A stretch of 64,000 bases of DNA from Ipomoea triloba (taxonomy: Eukaryota; Streptophyta; Magnoliopsida; Solanales; Convolvulaceae), in the NCBI RefSeq assembly GCF_003576645.1, contig NC_044917.1, positions 16,724,838-16,788,837 of the forward strand. Reading direction: 5' to 3'. Within the stretch, counting starts at the first letter, position 1; the number at the start of each line of letters is the position of its first letter. The position numbers were made by a program, and so were the translations under genes. Positions 1 to 11,561 of the stretch are shown one piece after another. The notes under the pieces were generated by a model. The model saw only the letters and a list, made by a program, of their open reading frames with translations. It did not search any database and was not told the DNA's origin.

Positions 1-661
1 TCTTATCTCTATTTTGGATCTAAATGCTTAGATTGTTGGATTATTTATTCTTGTCTATTGATTGTTGTTTTGACGAGATCTTGTTTGGATTTGGCCAATC
101 TAGATGAGAGATTGAGCTCTTGACTCTTTCATGTCTTTGATTAGAGTTAGAATTTGAAGCTTGACACAATCATAGTTCCTAGGACTTCTTAAGAATAGTA
201 GGATAGTGTGTAGCTTAAGTGTTTGATAAAATTCCTCTTAGAGCTTTGGATGCTTGAAGGCACTCCTAAGTCAAAGAAGCCTTAGTACACAAAGGTGGAA
301 AAGGAATAAGACAACACACTCTTGAATAGCCAACATCCTTGCATTATCTATCCATTACCTTAGTCACACCACAATGCAACATACATGAACACTATCCAAT
401 CCCTACCCCTTTTACATATTTGCAAACTCTCTTACTTTACTACTTTCTTGCACTCAAACCAAACCTTATGAACTCCTTTCACTCACGATCCACCATTCAC
501 CACACTCGAATCCCTTGCATGACTCAATCAAGTAAGCTCCCGAACATTTGACACACCTCCACATCCCTCCTTCAAGACCGACACTCGGGGAGTCACTGAC
601 TTTCCGTTTTAACACAAATATCTTTTGACATCTCAACCCTACACAAAACCGCAAGCTGTCA
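1..661 (+). repeat. 5' LTR, 3' two-thirds only
   Basis: Nearly collinear with 12,233-12,895 of the complete right LTR, with scattered substitutions and small indels (for example 256-300 against 12,488-12,532). It ends GCAAGCTGTCA immediately before the primer binding site. The visible divergence between the two LTRs means the insertion is not brand new. Confidence 0.85.
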
Positions 662-664
662 AAA

Positions 665-682
665 TGACGTCGTTGCCGGGGA
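665..682 (+). other. Primer binding site, tRNA-Asp type
   Basis: TGACGTCGTTGCCGGGGA lies three bases after the LTR end. Athila-type elements carry TGGCGCCGTTGCCGGGGA here, complementary to the 3' end of tRNA-Asp; this copy differs at two positions, consistent with decay. A second copy at 4,513-4,530 comes from the duplicated block. Confidence 0.8.
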
Positions 683-863
683 GGGCAATAGGTTGTCATT
701 TGTTTTTGTTTACTTTGATTGTATGAATGCTAGATTTGAGCATTGTTAATCCATTCCACTTTCTTTTGTTTTATTTTTATTTTATTTGTTTTTGCTACTT
801 ATCCAATTGACTACTTCTAGTCAATTGTGGAACCTTTGTTTCATTGATAATCTTACTAGGTGA

Positions 864-2336
864 ATGCACACGCGAGCAAAAGGAAATCAAGGCTTACTAC
901 CCTACATTCCAGAAATCCATAGAGCAACTAGAAGGAAAAATACCCAAAGATCACAAATGGCTTTATCAAGCGCAACAAGAAATCCACAAGGAAGAGGAAC
1001 AACTGTACCAAATCCACCCCCAGTTCCAATTGTTCCACAAGCACCAATTAACCATGAAGAACCAATTCTTGAAGAACCACAAGCTAACAGAGCAAACAAT
1101 CAAGAGAACATTCGTGAAAAAGAATACTATGGAATTCCTCAGGAACCGCAAAGATCAATTGCAGATTACAAGACCCCTGATTTTAACATGCATAATTCGA
1201 TCTATGTACTGCCGATGGAAAACGTCAACTTTCACGTGCATCTAACTATTCTCACACTGGTTTAGAACAGTCAATACTCGGGATTTACCATCTGAAGATC
1301 CCAATGCACACATCACAAGGTTCATACAAGCATGTGGGATGTACAGGAAAGAAGGCGTAAGCGAAGAGATAGTTCGACTTAAATTATTCCATTTTCAGTT
1401 ATAGGAGAGGCAACACAATGGTTGGAAAGCCAAGACGACAATCATTTCAGATCGTGGCAGCAGTTGCATCGTGAATTCATGAACGAGTTCTTTCCCATCA
1501 CGAAGACTATGAGGATTCGAAGGCTAATACAGGAATTCAAGCAAGGAAGGCTTGAGAGTTTGGGAGAGGCTTGGCGACGATTCAAGGTTCTTAAAAGACA
1601 ATGCCCGCAAGATCTGATGCACCCATGGGACATGATTAGCTCATTCTACGGAGGGATAACAGACAAAGGAAAGATGTTGCTTGACTCATCCTCCAGCGGT
1701 GCCTTTGTCTCCCTAGCTTTGCCAGAAGCTGAAGAATTAATTGAGAGAATATCAAAGAATACCTCTTGTTGGTATGACCGACGAAGAGATCACGGGGGCA
1801 TATATGAAGTTGATAATTGTGTGGCGAGCGAGGTAAAAATAGAGGCAATGAATCACGAAATCAAAAAGCTACAGGCCATGGTAGAAAAAATGGAAGGAAA
1901 ACCCAACTATGGAAGGAAAAAATGGAAGGAAATCAAAAAAACTCATGATACCAATATTTGCACTTCTCCGTCTGCATCTGAGCAAGTTGAAGCGGTAGAT
2001 TATCAAAGGAACTCCAACTACAATGCCTATGGACAAAATCAAAGATCAAACAACAATTGGAGGCAGGGAGAGGGTTGGAACAATAGCAACAATGATGGAT
2101 ATCAAGCGCGAGGACAATACGACTATGGAAACAAGCCTGCATATGGACAAAATGATAAGAACAGATTGATGTACAATCAAAACCAAGGAAATGGAAGTCA
2201 AATGACCCAATTCAGGCCACAATACAACTCTCAACTTGACTTTACTCAACAGAGAAGGGATGGCATCCGTGAAGTAGATGAAAGACTTACAAGGATGATC
2301 ATGGAACTCAAAAATGATCGGGCAAATCGAAAATAA
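864..2336 (+). pseudogene. gag: Athila-type gag (frameshifted)
   Basis: Gag forms the particle that packages retrotransposon RNA. Three reading frames are needed. 864-1265 carries a Pro/Gln/Asn-rich N-terminus; a second frame across about 1,275-1,400 encodes a segment containing LPSEDPNAHITRFIQACG, typical of gypsy gag; 1,422-2,336 carries the Retrotrans_gag core (FRSWQQLHREFMNEFFP, then a GRLESLGEAWRRFK stretch) followed by an Asn/Tyr/Gln/Gly-rich tail with no zinc knuckle. A single in-frame TAA at 2,334-2,336 separates it from the protease part, which continues in the same frame. The frameshifts near 1,265 and 1,397 make this copy non-functional as it stands. The same breaks occur in the second copy at 4,712-6,184. 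Confidence 0.8.
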
Positions 2337-3440
2337 GATATTACTCAAGAGATTCGACAAGAGATTTCTAGTCTTAGACAAGAGTCCAAGGCTACACTAA
2401 AGACAATTGAGAATCAAATCTCACAAATGTTTAAGATGATGTCTGAGAGACACTACGGACAACTCCCAAGTAACACTGAGAACAATCCAAAGGAGAGAGT
2501 CAATGCTATTGATGCCAAGGAAGAAGAACATGAAAAGTGTGACCCGATGGATGCTATTTGCGAAATATGCCAATGTAAGGTAGAAGACAAGAGAGATGAG
2601 ACTACCTCTTGTAGTCCCGATCTCGAATTAAAGAATGTGAGCGATTCGTGCACAATCTCAATGAAGAAAAGCAAGGAGAAAACCACTTCGGAAGTACGCC
2701 CAAAAGAAAAGGAGCTATCACACGACAAAATCAAAAGTTCAAAAGAGAAAGAAACGGCAAGAGAAGGTACAATTAATGCTTTTATCCGAAAATTTTTCAA
2801 TAATAAGGAATGCCGCAAGTTATTTGAGAATGACAATGGTGATAATTTTACTTGCTTAAGCCAAGAATCTTCGGCTTGTTTGACTAAGGGTTACCCAAAA
2901 AAAAAGGGCGACCCTAGAGCTTTGTTGATTCCTTGTTCTATACAGAACATGGAACCGCAAAATGCTCTTGCGGATCTTGGAGCTTCTATTAACGTCATGT
3001 CTTCAAATCTTTTTGAAAAATTAAACTTACCAAGTTTGAAACCGACGAGGCTGACTCTACGTTTAGCTGACGGGACCACACGGTACCCGGAAGGCTTAGC
3101 GGAAGATGTTTTAGTAAGAGTAGGAAAATTTCTTGTGCCTGTCGACTTTGTTGTTTGCAAGATGGGTGATAATGAGCCCCACGGATCCTTAATTCTTGAA
3201 ATACCATTTTTGGCTACGTGTCATGCACGCATAGATGTGAGTTCAGGTGAAATAACCCTTAGATTTGATGGACAAGCCACAAATGATGAGAAGGAAAGAA
3301 AGAAGGAAGAAGATGATAATGTAAGGGCGACGGTCAAAACGAAAACTAAATCAAAACCGAAGTGGAAGAATGACAAGCTTACATGGAAGAATACGTGGGT
3401 ACCAAAATGTTTCCTACCCACTACCAAAGAGTATGGTTGA
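2337..3440 (+). pseudogene. Athila-type retropepsin (aspartic protease) region
   Basis: This continues the gag frame after the TAA at 2,334; the first methionine is at 2,427. A charged Lys/Glu-rich linker of about 170 residues is followed by the protease: the catalytic loop reads ALADLGASINVMSSNLF (DLGAS is the usual Athila variant of the D-S/T-G motif). About 60 residues later comes SLILEIPFLATCHARIDV, where the family normally has an I-L-G-R-P-F-L-A-T pattern; here glycine and arginine of the flap-side motif are replaced, so activity is doubtful. The frame ends with a basic tail. Normally RT would follow; here the next recognisable coding sequence is the ORF at 8,545. A second copy lies at 6,185-7,288. 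Confidence 0.78.
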
Positions 3441-4015
3441 TTCTTGAACAAGGTATAAAGTGTCTAGCCAATGATGTAAACTGTGGCGCTGCTTGGGAGG
3501 CAACCCAAGATTTTAATAAATTGTTTTTAAGTTCTTTTTATGTTTTCGTTTTAATGTTTTTGTTAATATACCAATGGTACCATGTTTTCAAGGACTAACT
3601 TGTAGGATTCGAGACTAAAAATTGCTTTTGAAAGGCCTAATTCGAGCATAGCCATGAAGAGAAAGACCAAAACCGGAGGAAAATAGTGCACCGCGCTGAC
3701 ACGCAGGATCACACGCGTGCAGACGTGCGTGGGAGCAAGGTAGTAAGCCCCCACGGACGCTCACACGCGTGCAGCCGTGTGTGGGAGCGAGGCAGTAAGC
3801 TCCCACGCACGCACACACGCGTGTCGTCGGCGTGAAAGCTTCCTCACGAAATAAAACCCACCCATTTGGCCTTCCCACGCCATTTTTGCTTCCAACCCTA
3901 TTTTTCTTCTCTTCTCCACGCAAGGTATACTCCATACTCAAGGTTTGAACATAGTGTCTTATTTTTACCTTCAAGAAGGATTAAAACATCACCATCAAGG
4001 TAATTTCTTATCTTT
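3441..4015 (+). promoter_or_regulatory. Non-coding spacer with hairpin and LTR-promoter-like GC-rich palindromes
   Basis: Just after the protease frame, 3,492-3,509 can fold as a 6-bp stem with a 6-base loop (CTTGGG AGGCAA CCCAAG), a motif I recall as recurrent in plant Athila-type elements. From 3,690 to 3,835 there are three blocks built on CACACGCGTG with flanking CCCACGCACGC. The LTR has a similar arrangement upstream of its TATA box (11,800-11,874). A TAAAACCC stretch follows at about 3,861. The resemblance suggests an internal promoter for the downstream ORF, but that is inference. It is repeated at 7,289-7,863. Confidence 0.45.
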
Positions 4016-4368
4016 NTCCTAAGTCAAAGAAGCCTTAGTACACAAAGGTGGAAAAGGAATAAGACAACACACTCTTGAATAGCCAACATCCTTGCATTAT
4101 CTATCCATTACCTTAGTCACACCACAATGCAACATACATGAACACTATCCAATCCCTACCCCTTTTACATATTTGCAAACTCTCTTACTTTACTACTTTC
4201 TTGCACTCAAACCAAACCTTATGAANTTTAAATTGGTTTATAATGCTTCATAGAACTATCCTTTGATGATTTCTTTCATTATTGATGATTGCATTGATGG
4301 ATTGATATTTATATTTGAGCTTCAAGTGTGAACACCATTGTTGAACAAATGGGTTTGTTAAATTTCTN
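4016..4368. other. Assembly join: two copied fragments bounded by single N bases
   Basis: Single N bases sit at 4,016, 4,226 and 4,368. The 209 bases between the first two repeat 264-472 (left LTR). The 141 bases between the second and third repeat 7,958-8,098 (spacer before the second ORF). After the third N the sequence resumes as a copy of 521 onward. Fragments of one element reused out of order around single N characters are the mark of a gap-closing or scaffolding error. Confidence 0.9.
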
Positions 4369-4711
4369 GACTCAATCAAGTAAGCTCCCGAACATTTGAC
4401 ACACCTCCACATCCCTCCTTCAAGACCGACACTCGGGGAGTCACTGACTTTCCGTTTTAACACAAATATCTTTTGACATCTCAACCCTACACAAAACCGC
4501 AAGCTGTCAAAATGACGTCGTTGCCGGGGAGGGCAATAGGTTGTCATTTGTTTTTGTTTACTTTGATTGTATGAATGCTAGATTTGAGCATTGTTAATCC
4601 ATTCCACTTTCTTTTGTTTTATTTTTATTTTATTTGTTTTTGCTACTTATCCAATTGACTACTTCTAGTCAATTGTGGAACCTTTGTTTCATTGATAATC
4701 TTACTAGGTGA

Positions 4712-6184
4712 ATGCACACGCGAGCAAAAGGAAATCAAGGCTTACTACCCTACATTCCAGAAATCCATAGAGCAACTAGAAGGAAAAATACCCAAAGATC
4801 ACAAATGGCTTTATCAAGCGCAACAAGAAATCCACAAGGAAGAGGAACAACTGTACCAAATCCACCCCCAGTTCCAATTGTTCCACAAGCACCAATTAAC
4901 CATGAAGAACCAATTCTTGAAGAACCACAAGCTAACAGAGCAAACAATCAAGAGAACATTCGTGAAAAAGAATACTATGGAATTCCTCAGGAACCGCAAA
5001 GATCAATTGCAGATTACAAGACCCCTGATTTTAACATGCATAATTCGATCTATGTACTGCCGATGGAAAACGTCAACTTTCACGTGCATCTAACTATTCT
5101 CACACTGGTTTAGAACAGTCAATACTCGGGATTTACCATCTGAAGATCCCAATGCACACATCACAAGGTTCATACAAGCATGTGGGATGTACAGGAAAGA
5201 AGGCGTAAGCGAAGAGATAGTTCGACTTAAATTATTCCATTTTCAGTTATAGGAGAGGCAACACAATGGTTGGAAAGCCAAGACGACAATCATTTCAGAT
5301 CGTGGCAGCAGTTGCATCGTGAATTCATGAACGAGTTCTTTCCCATCACGAAGACTATGAGGATTCGAAGGCTAATACAGGAATTCAAGCAAGGAAGGCT
5401 TGAGAGTTTGGGAGAGGCTTGGCGACGATTCAAGGTTCTTAAAAGACAATGCCCGCAAGATCTGATGCACCCATGGGACATGATTAGCTCATTCTACGGA
5501 GGGATAACAGACAAAGGAAAGATGTTGCTTGACTCATCCTCCAGCGGTGCCTTTGTCTCCCTAGCTTTGCCAGAAGCTGAAGAATTAATTGAGAGAATAT
5601 CAAAGAATACCTCTTGTTGGTATGACCGACGAAGAGATCACGGGGGCATATATGAAGTTGATAATTGTGTGGCGAGCGAGGTAAAAATAGAGGCAATGAA
5701 TCACGAAATCAAAAAGCTACAGGCCATGGTAGAAAAAATGGAAGGAAAACCCAACTATGGAAGGAAAAAATGGAAGGAAATCAAAAAAACTCATGATACC
5801 AATATTTGCACTTCTCCGTCTGCATCTGAGCAAGTTGAAGCGGTAGATTATCAAAGGAACTCCAACTACAATGCCTATGGACAAAATCAAAGATCAAACA
5901 ACAATTGGAGGCAGGGAGAGGGTTGGAACAATAGCAACAATGATGGATATCAAGCGCGAGGACAATACGACTATGGAAACAAGCCTGCATATGGACAAAA
6001 TGATAAGAACAGATTGATGTACAATCAAAACCAAGGAAATGGAAGTCAAATGACCCAATTCAGGCCACAATACAACTCTCAACTTGACTTTACTCAACAG
6101 AGAAGGGATGGCATCCGTGAAGTAGATGAAAGACTTACAAGGATGATCATGGAACTCAAAAATGATCGGGCAAATCGAAAATAA
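4712..6184 (+). pseudogene. gag: Athila-type gag, second (probably artefactual) copy
   Basis: Identical in all reading frames to the gag at 864-2,336, with the same frameshifts and the same in-frame TAA. See that entry for domains. It is listed separately only because the sequence is present; it should not be counted as an independent gene until the assembly is checked. Confidence 0.75.
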
Positions 6185-7288
6185 GATATTACTCAAGAGA
6201 TTCGACAAGAGATTTCTAGTCTTAGACAAGAGTCCAAGGCTACACTAAAGACAATTGAGAATCAAATCTCACAAATGTTTAAGATGATGTCTGAGAGACA
6301 CTACGGACAACTCCCAAGTAACACTGAGAACAATCCAAAGGAGAGAGTCAATGCTATTGATGCCAAGGAAGAAGAACATGAAAAGTGTGACCCGATGGAT
6401 GCTATTTGCGAAATATGCCAATGTAAGGTAGAAGACAAGAGAGATGAGACTACCTCTTGTAGTCCCGATCTCGAATTAAAGAATGTGAGCGATTCGTGCA
6501 CAATCTCAATGAAGAAAAGCAAGGAGAAAACCACTTCGGAAGTACGCCCAAAAGAAAAGGAGCTATCACACGACAAAATCAAAAGTTCAAAAGAGAAAGA
6601 AACGGCAAGAGAAGGTACAATTAATGCTTTTATCCGAAAATTTTTCAATAATAAGGAATGCCGCAAGTTATTTGAGAATGACAATGGTGATAATTTTACT
6701 TGCTTAAGCCAAGAATCTTCGGCTTGTTTGACTAAGGGTTACCCAAAAAAAAAGGGCGACCCTAGAGCTTTGTTGATTCCTTGTTCTATACAGAACATGG
6801 AACCGCAAAATGCTCTTGCGGATCTTGGAGCTTCTATTAACGTCATGTCTTCAAATCTTTTTGAAAAATTAAACTTACCAAGTTTGAAACCGACGAGGCT
6901 GACTCTACGTTTAGCTGACGGGACCACACGGTACCCGGAAGGCTTAGCGGAAGATGTTTTAGTAAGAGTAGGAAAATTTCTTGTGCCTGTCGACTTTGTT
7001 GTTTGCAAGATGGGTGATAATGAGCCCCACGGATCCTTAATTCTTGAAATACCATTTTTGGCTACGTGTCATGCACGCATAGATGTGAGTTCAGGTGAAA
7101 TAACCCTTAGATTTGATGGACAAGCCACAAATGATGAGAAGGAAAGAAAGAAGGAAGAAGATGATAATGTAAGGGCGACGGTCAAAACGAAAACTAAATC
7201 AAAACCGAAGTGGAAGAATGACAAGCTTACATGGAAGAATACGTGGGTACCAAAATGTTTCCTACCCACTACCAAAGAGTATGGTTGA
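6185..7288 (+). pseudogene. Athila-type protease region, second (probably artefactual) copy
   Basis: Identical to 2,337-3,440, including the DLGAS catalytic loop and the altered downstream motif. In the collapsed element only one of the two would exist, and the sequence after this copy (7,864 onward) is what really follows it. Confidence 0.75.
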
Positions 7289-7863
7289 TTCTTGAACAAG
7301 GTATAAAGTGTCTAGCCAATGATGTAAACTGTGGCGCTGCTTGGGAGGCAACCCAAGATTTTAATAAATTGTTTTTAAGTTCTTTTTATGTTTTCGTTTT
7401 AATGTTTTTGTTAATATACCAATGGTACCATGTTTTCAAGGACTAACTTGTAGGATTCGAGACTAAAAATTGCTTTTGAAAGGCCTAATTCGAGCATAGC
7501 CATGAAGAGAAAGACCAAAACCGGAGGAAAATAGTGCACCGCGCTGACACGCAGGATCACACGCGTGCAGACGTGCGTGGGAGCAAGGTAGTAAGCCCCC
7601 ACGGACGCTCACACGCGTGCAGCCGTGTGTGGGAGCGAGGCAGTAAGCTCCCACGCACGCACACACGCGTGTCGTCGGCGTGAAAGCTTCCTCACGAAAT
7701 AAAACCCACCCATTTGGCCTTCCCACGCCATTTTTGCTTCCAACCCTATTTTTCTTCTCTTCTCCACGCAAGGTATACTCCATACTCAAGGTTTGAACAT
7801 AGTGTCTTATTTTTACCTTCAAGAAGGATTAAAACATCACCATCAAGGTAATTTCTTATCTTT

Positions 7864-8544
7864 TAACCATTTATTTTTGAATATCCATGAGTTTGGAAGA
7901 TCTTGAATGTGAAAATTTATTCTACATTACCTTGCATGATTTTGAATGATTTGAATGTTTAAATTGGTTTATAATGCTTCATAGAACTATCCTTTGATGA
8001 TTTCTTTCATTATTGATGATTGCATTGATGGATTGATATTTATATTTGAGCTTCAAGTGTGAACACCATTGTTGAACAAATGGGTTTGTTAAATTTCTTG
8101 TTCAAATTATGAAATTGATGCTTGAATTGATGAGTAAACTTGTTATAGAACTATTATATGCCATCAATTTGACTTTCCACATGCTACATTGCCCAAATTG
8201 AATTTTCAATTTCAAACCCTAATTTTTGAATTTGGGGAAGAAGATGAAGTTGACTTTTTGAAATTCTTGACTTTTGTAGTTGACTTCTTATTTGACTATC
8301 AAATTGAATTATCTTATGATGATATTATGCATGTGTCTGATAATGGAATGATATTGTTGATATTCTTATGCTAGAATTGTTCAAAATATAGGGGAAACTA
8401 TGACAAAATTTTCGAAAATCCTTAACCCTATATGTTTGAAATCCATTATCTTGACAAGGAATTTTACATGAATCCAATGGTGACTTTTTGAAAGATAGTT
8501 ATTCAAAACCAATTACAATGAATGTTAATTTCTAAAATTTGTAG
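7864..8544 (+). other. AT-rich spacer before second ORF
   Basis: No coding similarity recognised. 7,958-8,098 is the source of the fragment misplaced at 4,227-4,367. The start of the next ORF is preceded by TTTGTAGGATGGGACG at 8,538-8,553. A TTTGTAG acceptor-like sequence just before the ATG is compatible with a splice acceptor for a subgenomic mRNA, but this is only inference. Confidence 0.4.
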
Positions 8545-9783
8545 GATGGGACGAGCTAAAGAGATAGCAAAGAAAACAAAATATGATCACAGAGAATCCA
8601 GCAGGTCACGAGCACGACCTCAAGCTGCAGTTCAACAAGCTTCCCAGGAGCGAGGTTCAAGGTCGCTTAGGCACTTGACACCCCTTCAGCTCACCTCGGT
8701 GGATAATTATAAGAGCAAGCAGCTGAGCGTCGGCCGTTACTTTGATGACAATGTTTAACAGAGTTTGGCTGCCTGAATGAGGTGAATGGACTGATAAGGC
8801 ACCGACAGCTCCGCCGTCTATTCGAGTGGAGAGGACCTACATTTGCGCTAGTCACGTATGAATTTTTGGCAACACTGGAGATCCGAAAAGAAGTTAACAA
8901 CGCAAGAGAGTCCATTTCGTTCAGACTGTTTGGCAACCACTACAGCTTATCAGTTAACACTTTGGGTGTTACTCTCGGATTCCATGATGCTGTGGATATT
9001 TCTTTGCCATACTTCAGGGAGTTTAAGGAAGATTTTGATTCAGAGGCTATAGCTATTCGATACTGGAAGAGCATAACAGACAATGCACCTTACAACTCAT
9101 CAAACCTCAAGGCAAATCTCATCACCAAAAATGCTTTGAAGGCTATTAAGTTAGCCTTTGCAGTGAATCTCTTCGGCAGGACCACCAACCACAACAAAGT
9201 TTATAAGCAAGATTTCTTTTATATGTGGTGCATGGAGAATGGAGTGAGCATTAACATGGGAGTACAAGCGAGAAAATGGCTCCAAACCCAGCTTAAGCCT
9301 AAGGTTCAGACTGTTTTCATTGGACCTTTTGTTACTAGATTGTGCCAGGGTTTGGGCCTAACAGACCTTCTTATGGGAGAAAAAGATGAAGGTACCATGA
9401 TTGCTTTCACTGTTGGTGAGTTCTTTGCTATGAATATGAGGTTGGGAGGTGATGATGCGCCAGACCTGGAAGCTTCTGATGACACTCACGAAGATGAAGA
9501 GAATGAGGAGGACGAAGCAGCGCAGGAGCAAGGCCCTACTTCAATAGATTGGGAAGCGACTCAGACTTTCCACAAGCAGCTCCATAATGAGCAAATGACT
9601 TATTGGCATGAGCAGCGCACATGGCAGGAAGGCCAATTTACTTCTATATCTGCGAGGCAAGACGTCCACAATGAAGAGCTTAATCGCATTCGAAGAGCAG
9701 TGGAGGAGAATGAGAGAAGAATTGAAGAGCTTCAGGCTATATTTGATAGCCAGTTCCACCCTCCCTCCTTCGGCGATCAGTGA
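8545..9783 (+). pseudogene. Athila ORF-like protein (env-like position), frameshifted
   Basis: 8,545-8,758 encodes a basic start (MGRAKEIAKKTKYDHRES...) and then a VGRYFDDN stretch. After a short out-of-frame segment with stops, 8,782-9,783 encodes 333 residues: an N-terminal region resembling the Arabidopsis retrotransposon ORF-1 (ATHILA, PF03078) family (FEWRGPTFALVTYEFLATLE, then SFRLFGNHYSLSVNTLGVTLGF), an acidic stretch (DDTHEDEENEEDEAAQEQ, about residues 235-255), and a C-terminal Glu/Arg-rich probable coiled coil (about residues 295-325). Athila elements carry an extra ORF in this downstream position; its function is unknown. I see no signal peptide or transmembrane segment, so a membrane-envelope role is not supported. 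The assignment is from remembered motif similarity. Confidence 0.6.
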
Positions 9784-11561
9784 TGCCTCCCTCACCCGTT
9801 CTCAATCCTGACACTTAATCCATGATTCTAAAGTCCGATTGACATTGGTTACATTGGTTGATTGTCCCACTAAACATTAGGTTCCCTATGCGCGGGGTTC
9901 CGCCTTTATTTCTTTTACTTTACTTTGCTTTACTTTATTTCTGCTTTATGTTATTTACTTTCCAACTGCTTTACTTTTATGCACTTTTAAATATCCGCAT
10001 TTCTATTTGAATAATTTTGCTTATTTTACATTTTATTTTAATTATCCATGTTTATATTTTATTGCTTTTATATTTCTATCAGCTTACAATAATTGAATAG
10101 CACTCCGAAAACCCTTTTGTATGTTATGTCTCCATTTCTTATAGAGCATCTATAACGGGAGCAGGCCTATGCTGGAAGCTAAAGTGTGGAAAGAGGGATG
10201 CATACTTGGTTTATCCTCTTATCCCTTTTCTAATTTAAGCCCTGTTTTGATCTTTAAAGTGTGGAAATATTTGTTTATATAGCTTTGTGTATGTGTTATG
10301 TTATAGATTACCATGTTATATAGGATCGTTTGATGCATACCCTATATCCCAGAGTAAATTCCAAAGTGTGGAAATGGATCTTTTATTTGTTTAATCTTTA
10401 GAATCCCTGTTTGTTCCTTTACCCTATACCGTATGGAAACATCGAGGACCATGTTTATTTTAAAGTGTGGAAAGGACGCACTTTGTGCTTGATATGCTTA
10501 TATACTTAGAATAAGAAAGTTGAAGCTCTTGGGAATAATAAGCGGATGCATTTGCAATTTGAAAAGAGTGTCATTATTTGTGTTATCTAGAGAGAATTTT
10601 GACTAGATGCCCAAAAATTTTTACTCTTGAAGTACCTTTGAGGAAGTTACTTTTCGCACCCATGAGAGTGTTTAGAGCCAAAATAAGTTTATATTCTTGC
10701 CTGCTTGCATGATGTTCACCTCTTATTTACGTAGGACCTTAGTCAAGGATCTCTCGAAGTGGGAGTGTTCACTTTTTAATTTGAGAAAGATAAAATTAGC
10801 GAGGCCCGGAATTGGATTAATTTGGTAGGGCATGGGGCAAAAGGTGAGCCTGTTGGTAAGCTTAATGAGAAAAAAAATCCCTTGATCATAAATAGAAAAA
10901 GGCATGAGGGGTTGACATGGAGAGAAGTCGAAAAGGCAAAAGGCCAATCACCAAGTTTAAAAATTGAGAGAAGCCAATTCGTTGGGTTGTGTTCAAACCA
11001 TAGTCTTCGGTAAGCAAAAAGCTTTATCTGGAGTCGGTTGTTCACATAAAAAGATCCATGTGAAGTCGGGTGGCTCGATGACGTTATCCTAGGAAGTGAG
11101 AAGAAAAGAGGGACCGCGCTAAGCCAAAAGCGGTGAGTGGTCCATGCCCCTACCCTCATTTACATTTACGTTGGGCTTTGGCGTATAAGGTTGGAAAGTT
11201 GATTAGCTAGTGCACATCGTTCCCACTAGCGGGATCGGCTAGAGGCCCTAATTAAATAGAAGGTGAACCAAAACTTCGGAAATGCATGCTTGCGTATGGT
11301 GCGAGGAGTGTGATCCTTTATTTTACTTGTTTATCTACGAAAGGTTTTTATTTCCCGAAAATATTTCTTGAGTTGATGACATCTGACCAAAATCCTTTGT
11401 AGATAACACAAATGATTTCTCCTGTTTCAACAGTCTTAGACACCCATCATTTTGACTTGCCAAAAGCTTTGTTTTACATGAGAAGATATCTCGAAGACTT
11501 ATGTTCTTAGATAGTAAATTGTCTAGCTTGAGGGCAAGCAAGAATCAAAGTGTGAAAAATT
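9784..11561 (+). other. 3' non-coding region with repeated PPT-like motifs
   Basis: No ORF of note in 1.8 kb. The motif AAAGTGTGGAAA occurs four times (10,181-10,192; 10,256-10,267; 10,363-10,374; 10,462-10,473), and a relaxed version AAAGTGTGAAAAA sits just before the right LTR (11,547-11,559), where the polypurine tract that primes plus-strand synthesis is expected. The stretch GCTTGAGGGCAAGCAAGAATC (11,526-11,546) just upstream is also typical of Athila-type 3' ends. Confidence 0.6.

Larger units (their letters stand above)
4369..7863 (+). repeat. Direct duplicate of 521-4,015 (LTR end, PBS, gag, protease, spacer)
   Basis: Every base compared matches at a constant offset of 3,848, including the disabling frameshifts and the in-frame stop. 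Two biological copies inside an element whose LTRs differ from each other would not be expected to be identical, so this is probably the same DNA placed twice. Sub-features: PBS 4,513-4,530, gag 4,712-6,184, protease region 6,185-7,288, GC-rich palindrome block 7,538-7,683. Confidence 0.9.

Noticed and set aside
2334..2336. In-frame TAA between gag and protease as a programmed readthrough site
   Set aside because: The same gag has two frameshifts, so simple decay explains it; no readthrough context was evident.
8782..9783. Retroviral-type envelope protein
   Set aside because: Although in the env-like position, no signal peptide, cleavage site or transmembrane segment is visible; the acidic and coiled-coil features point to a cytosolic or nuclear protein.
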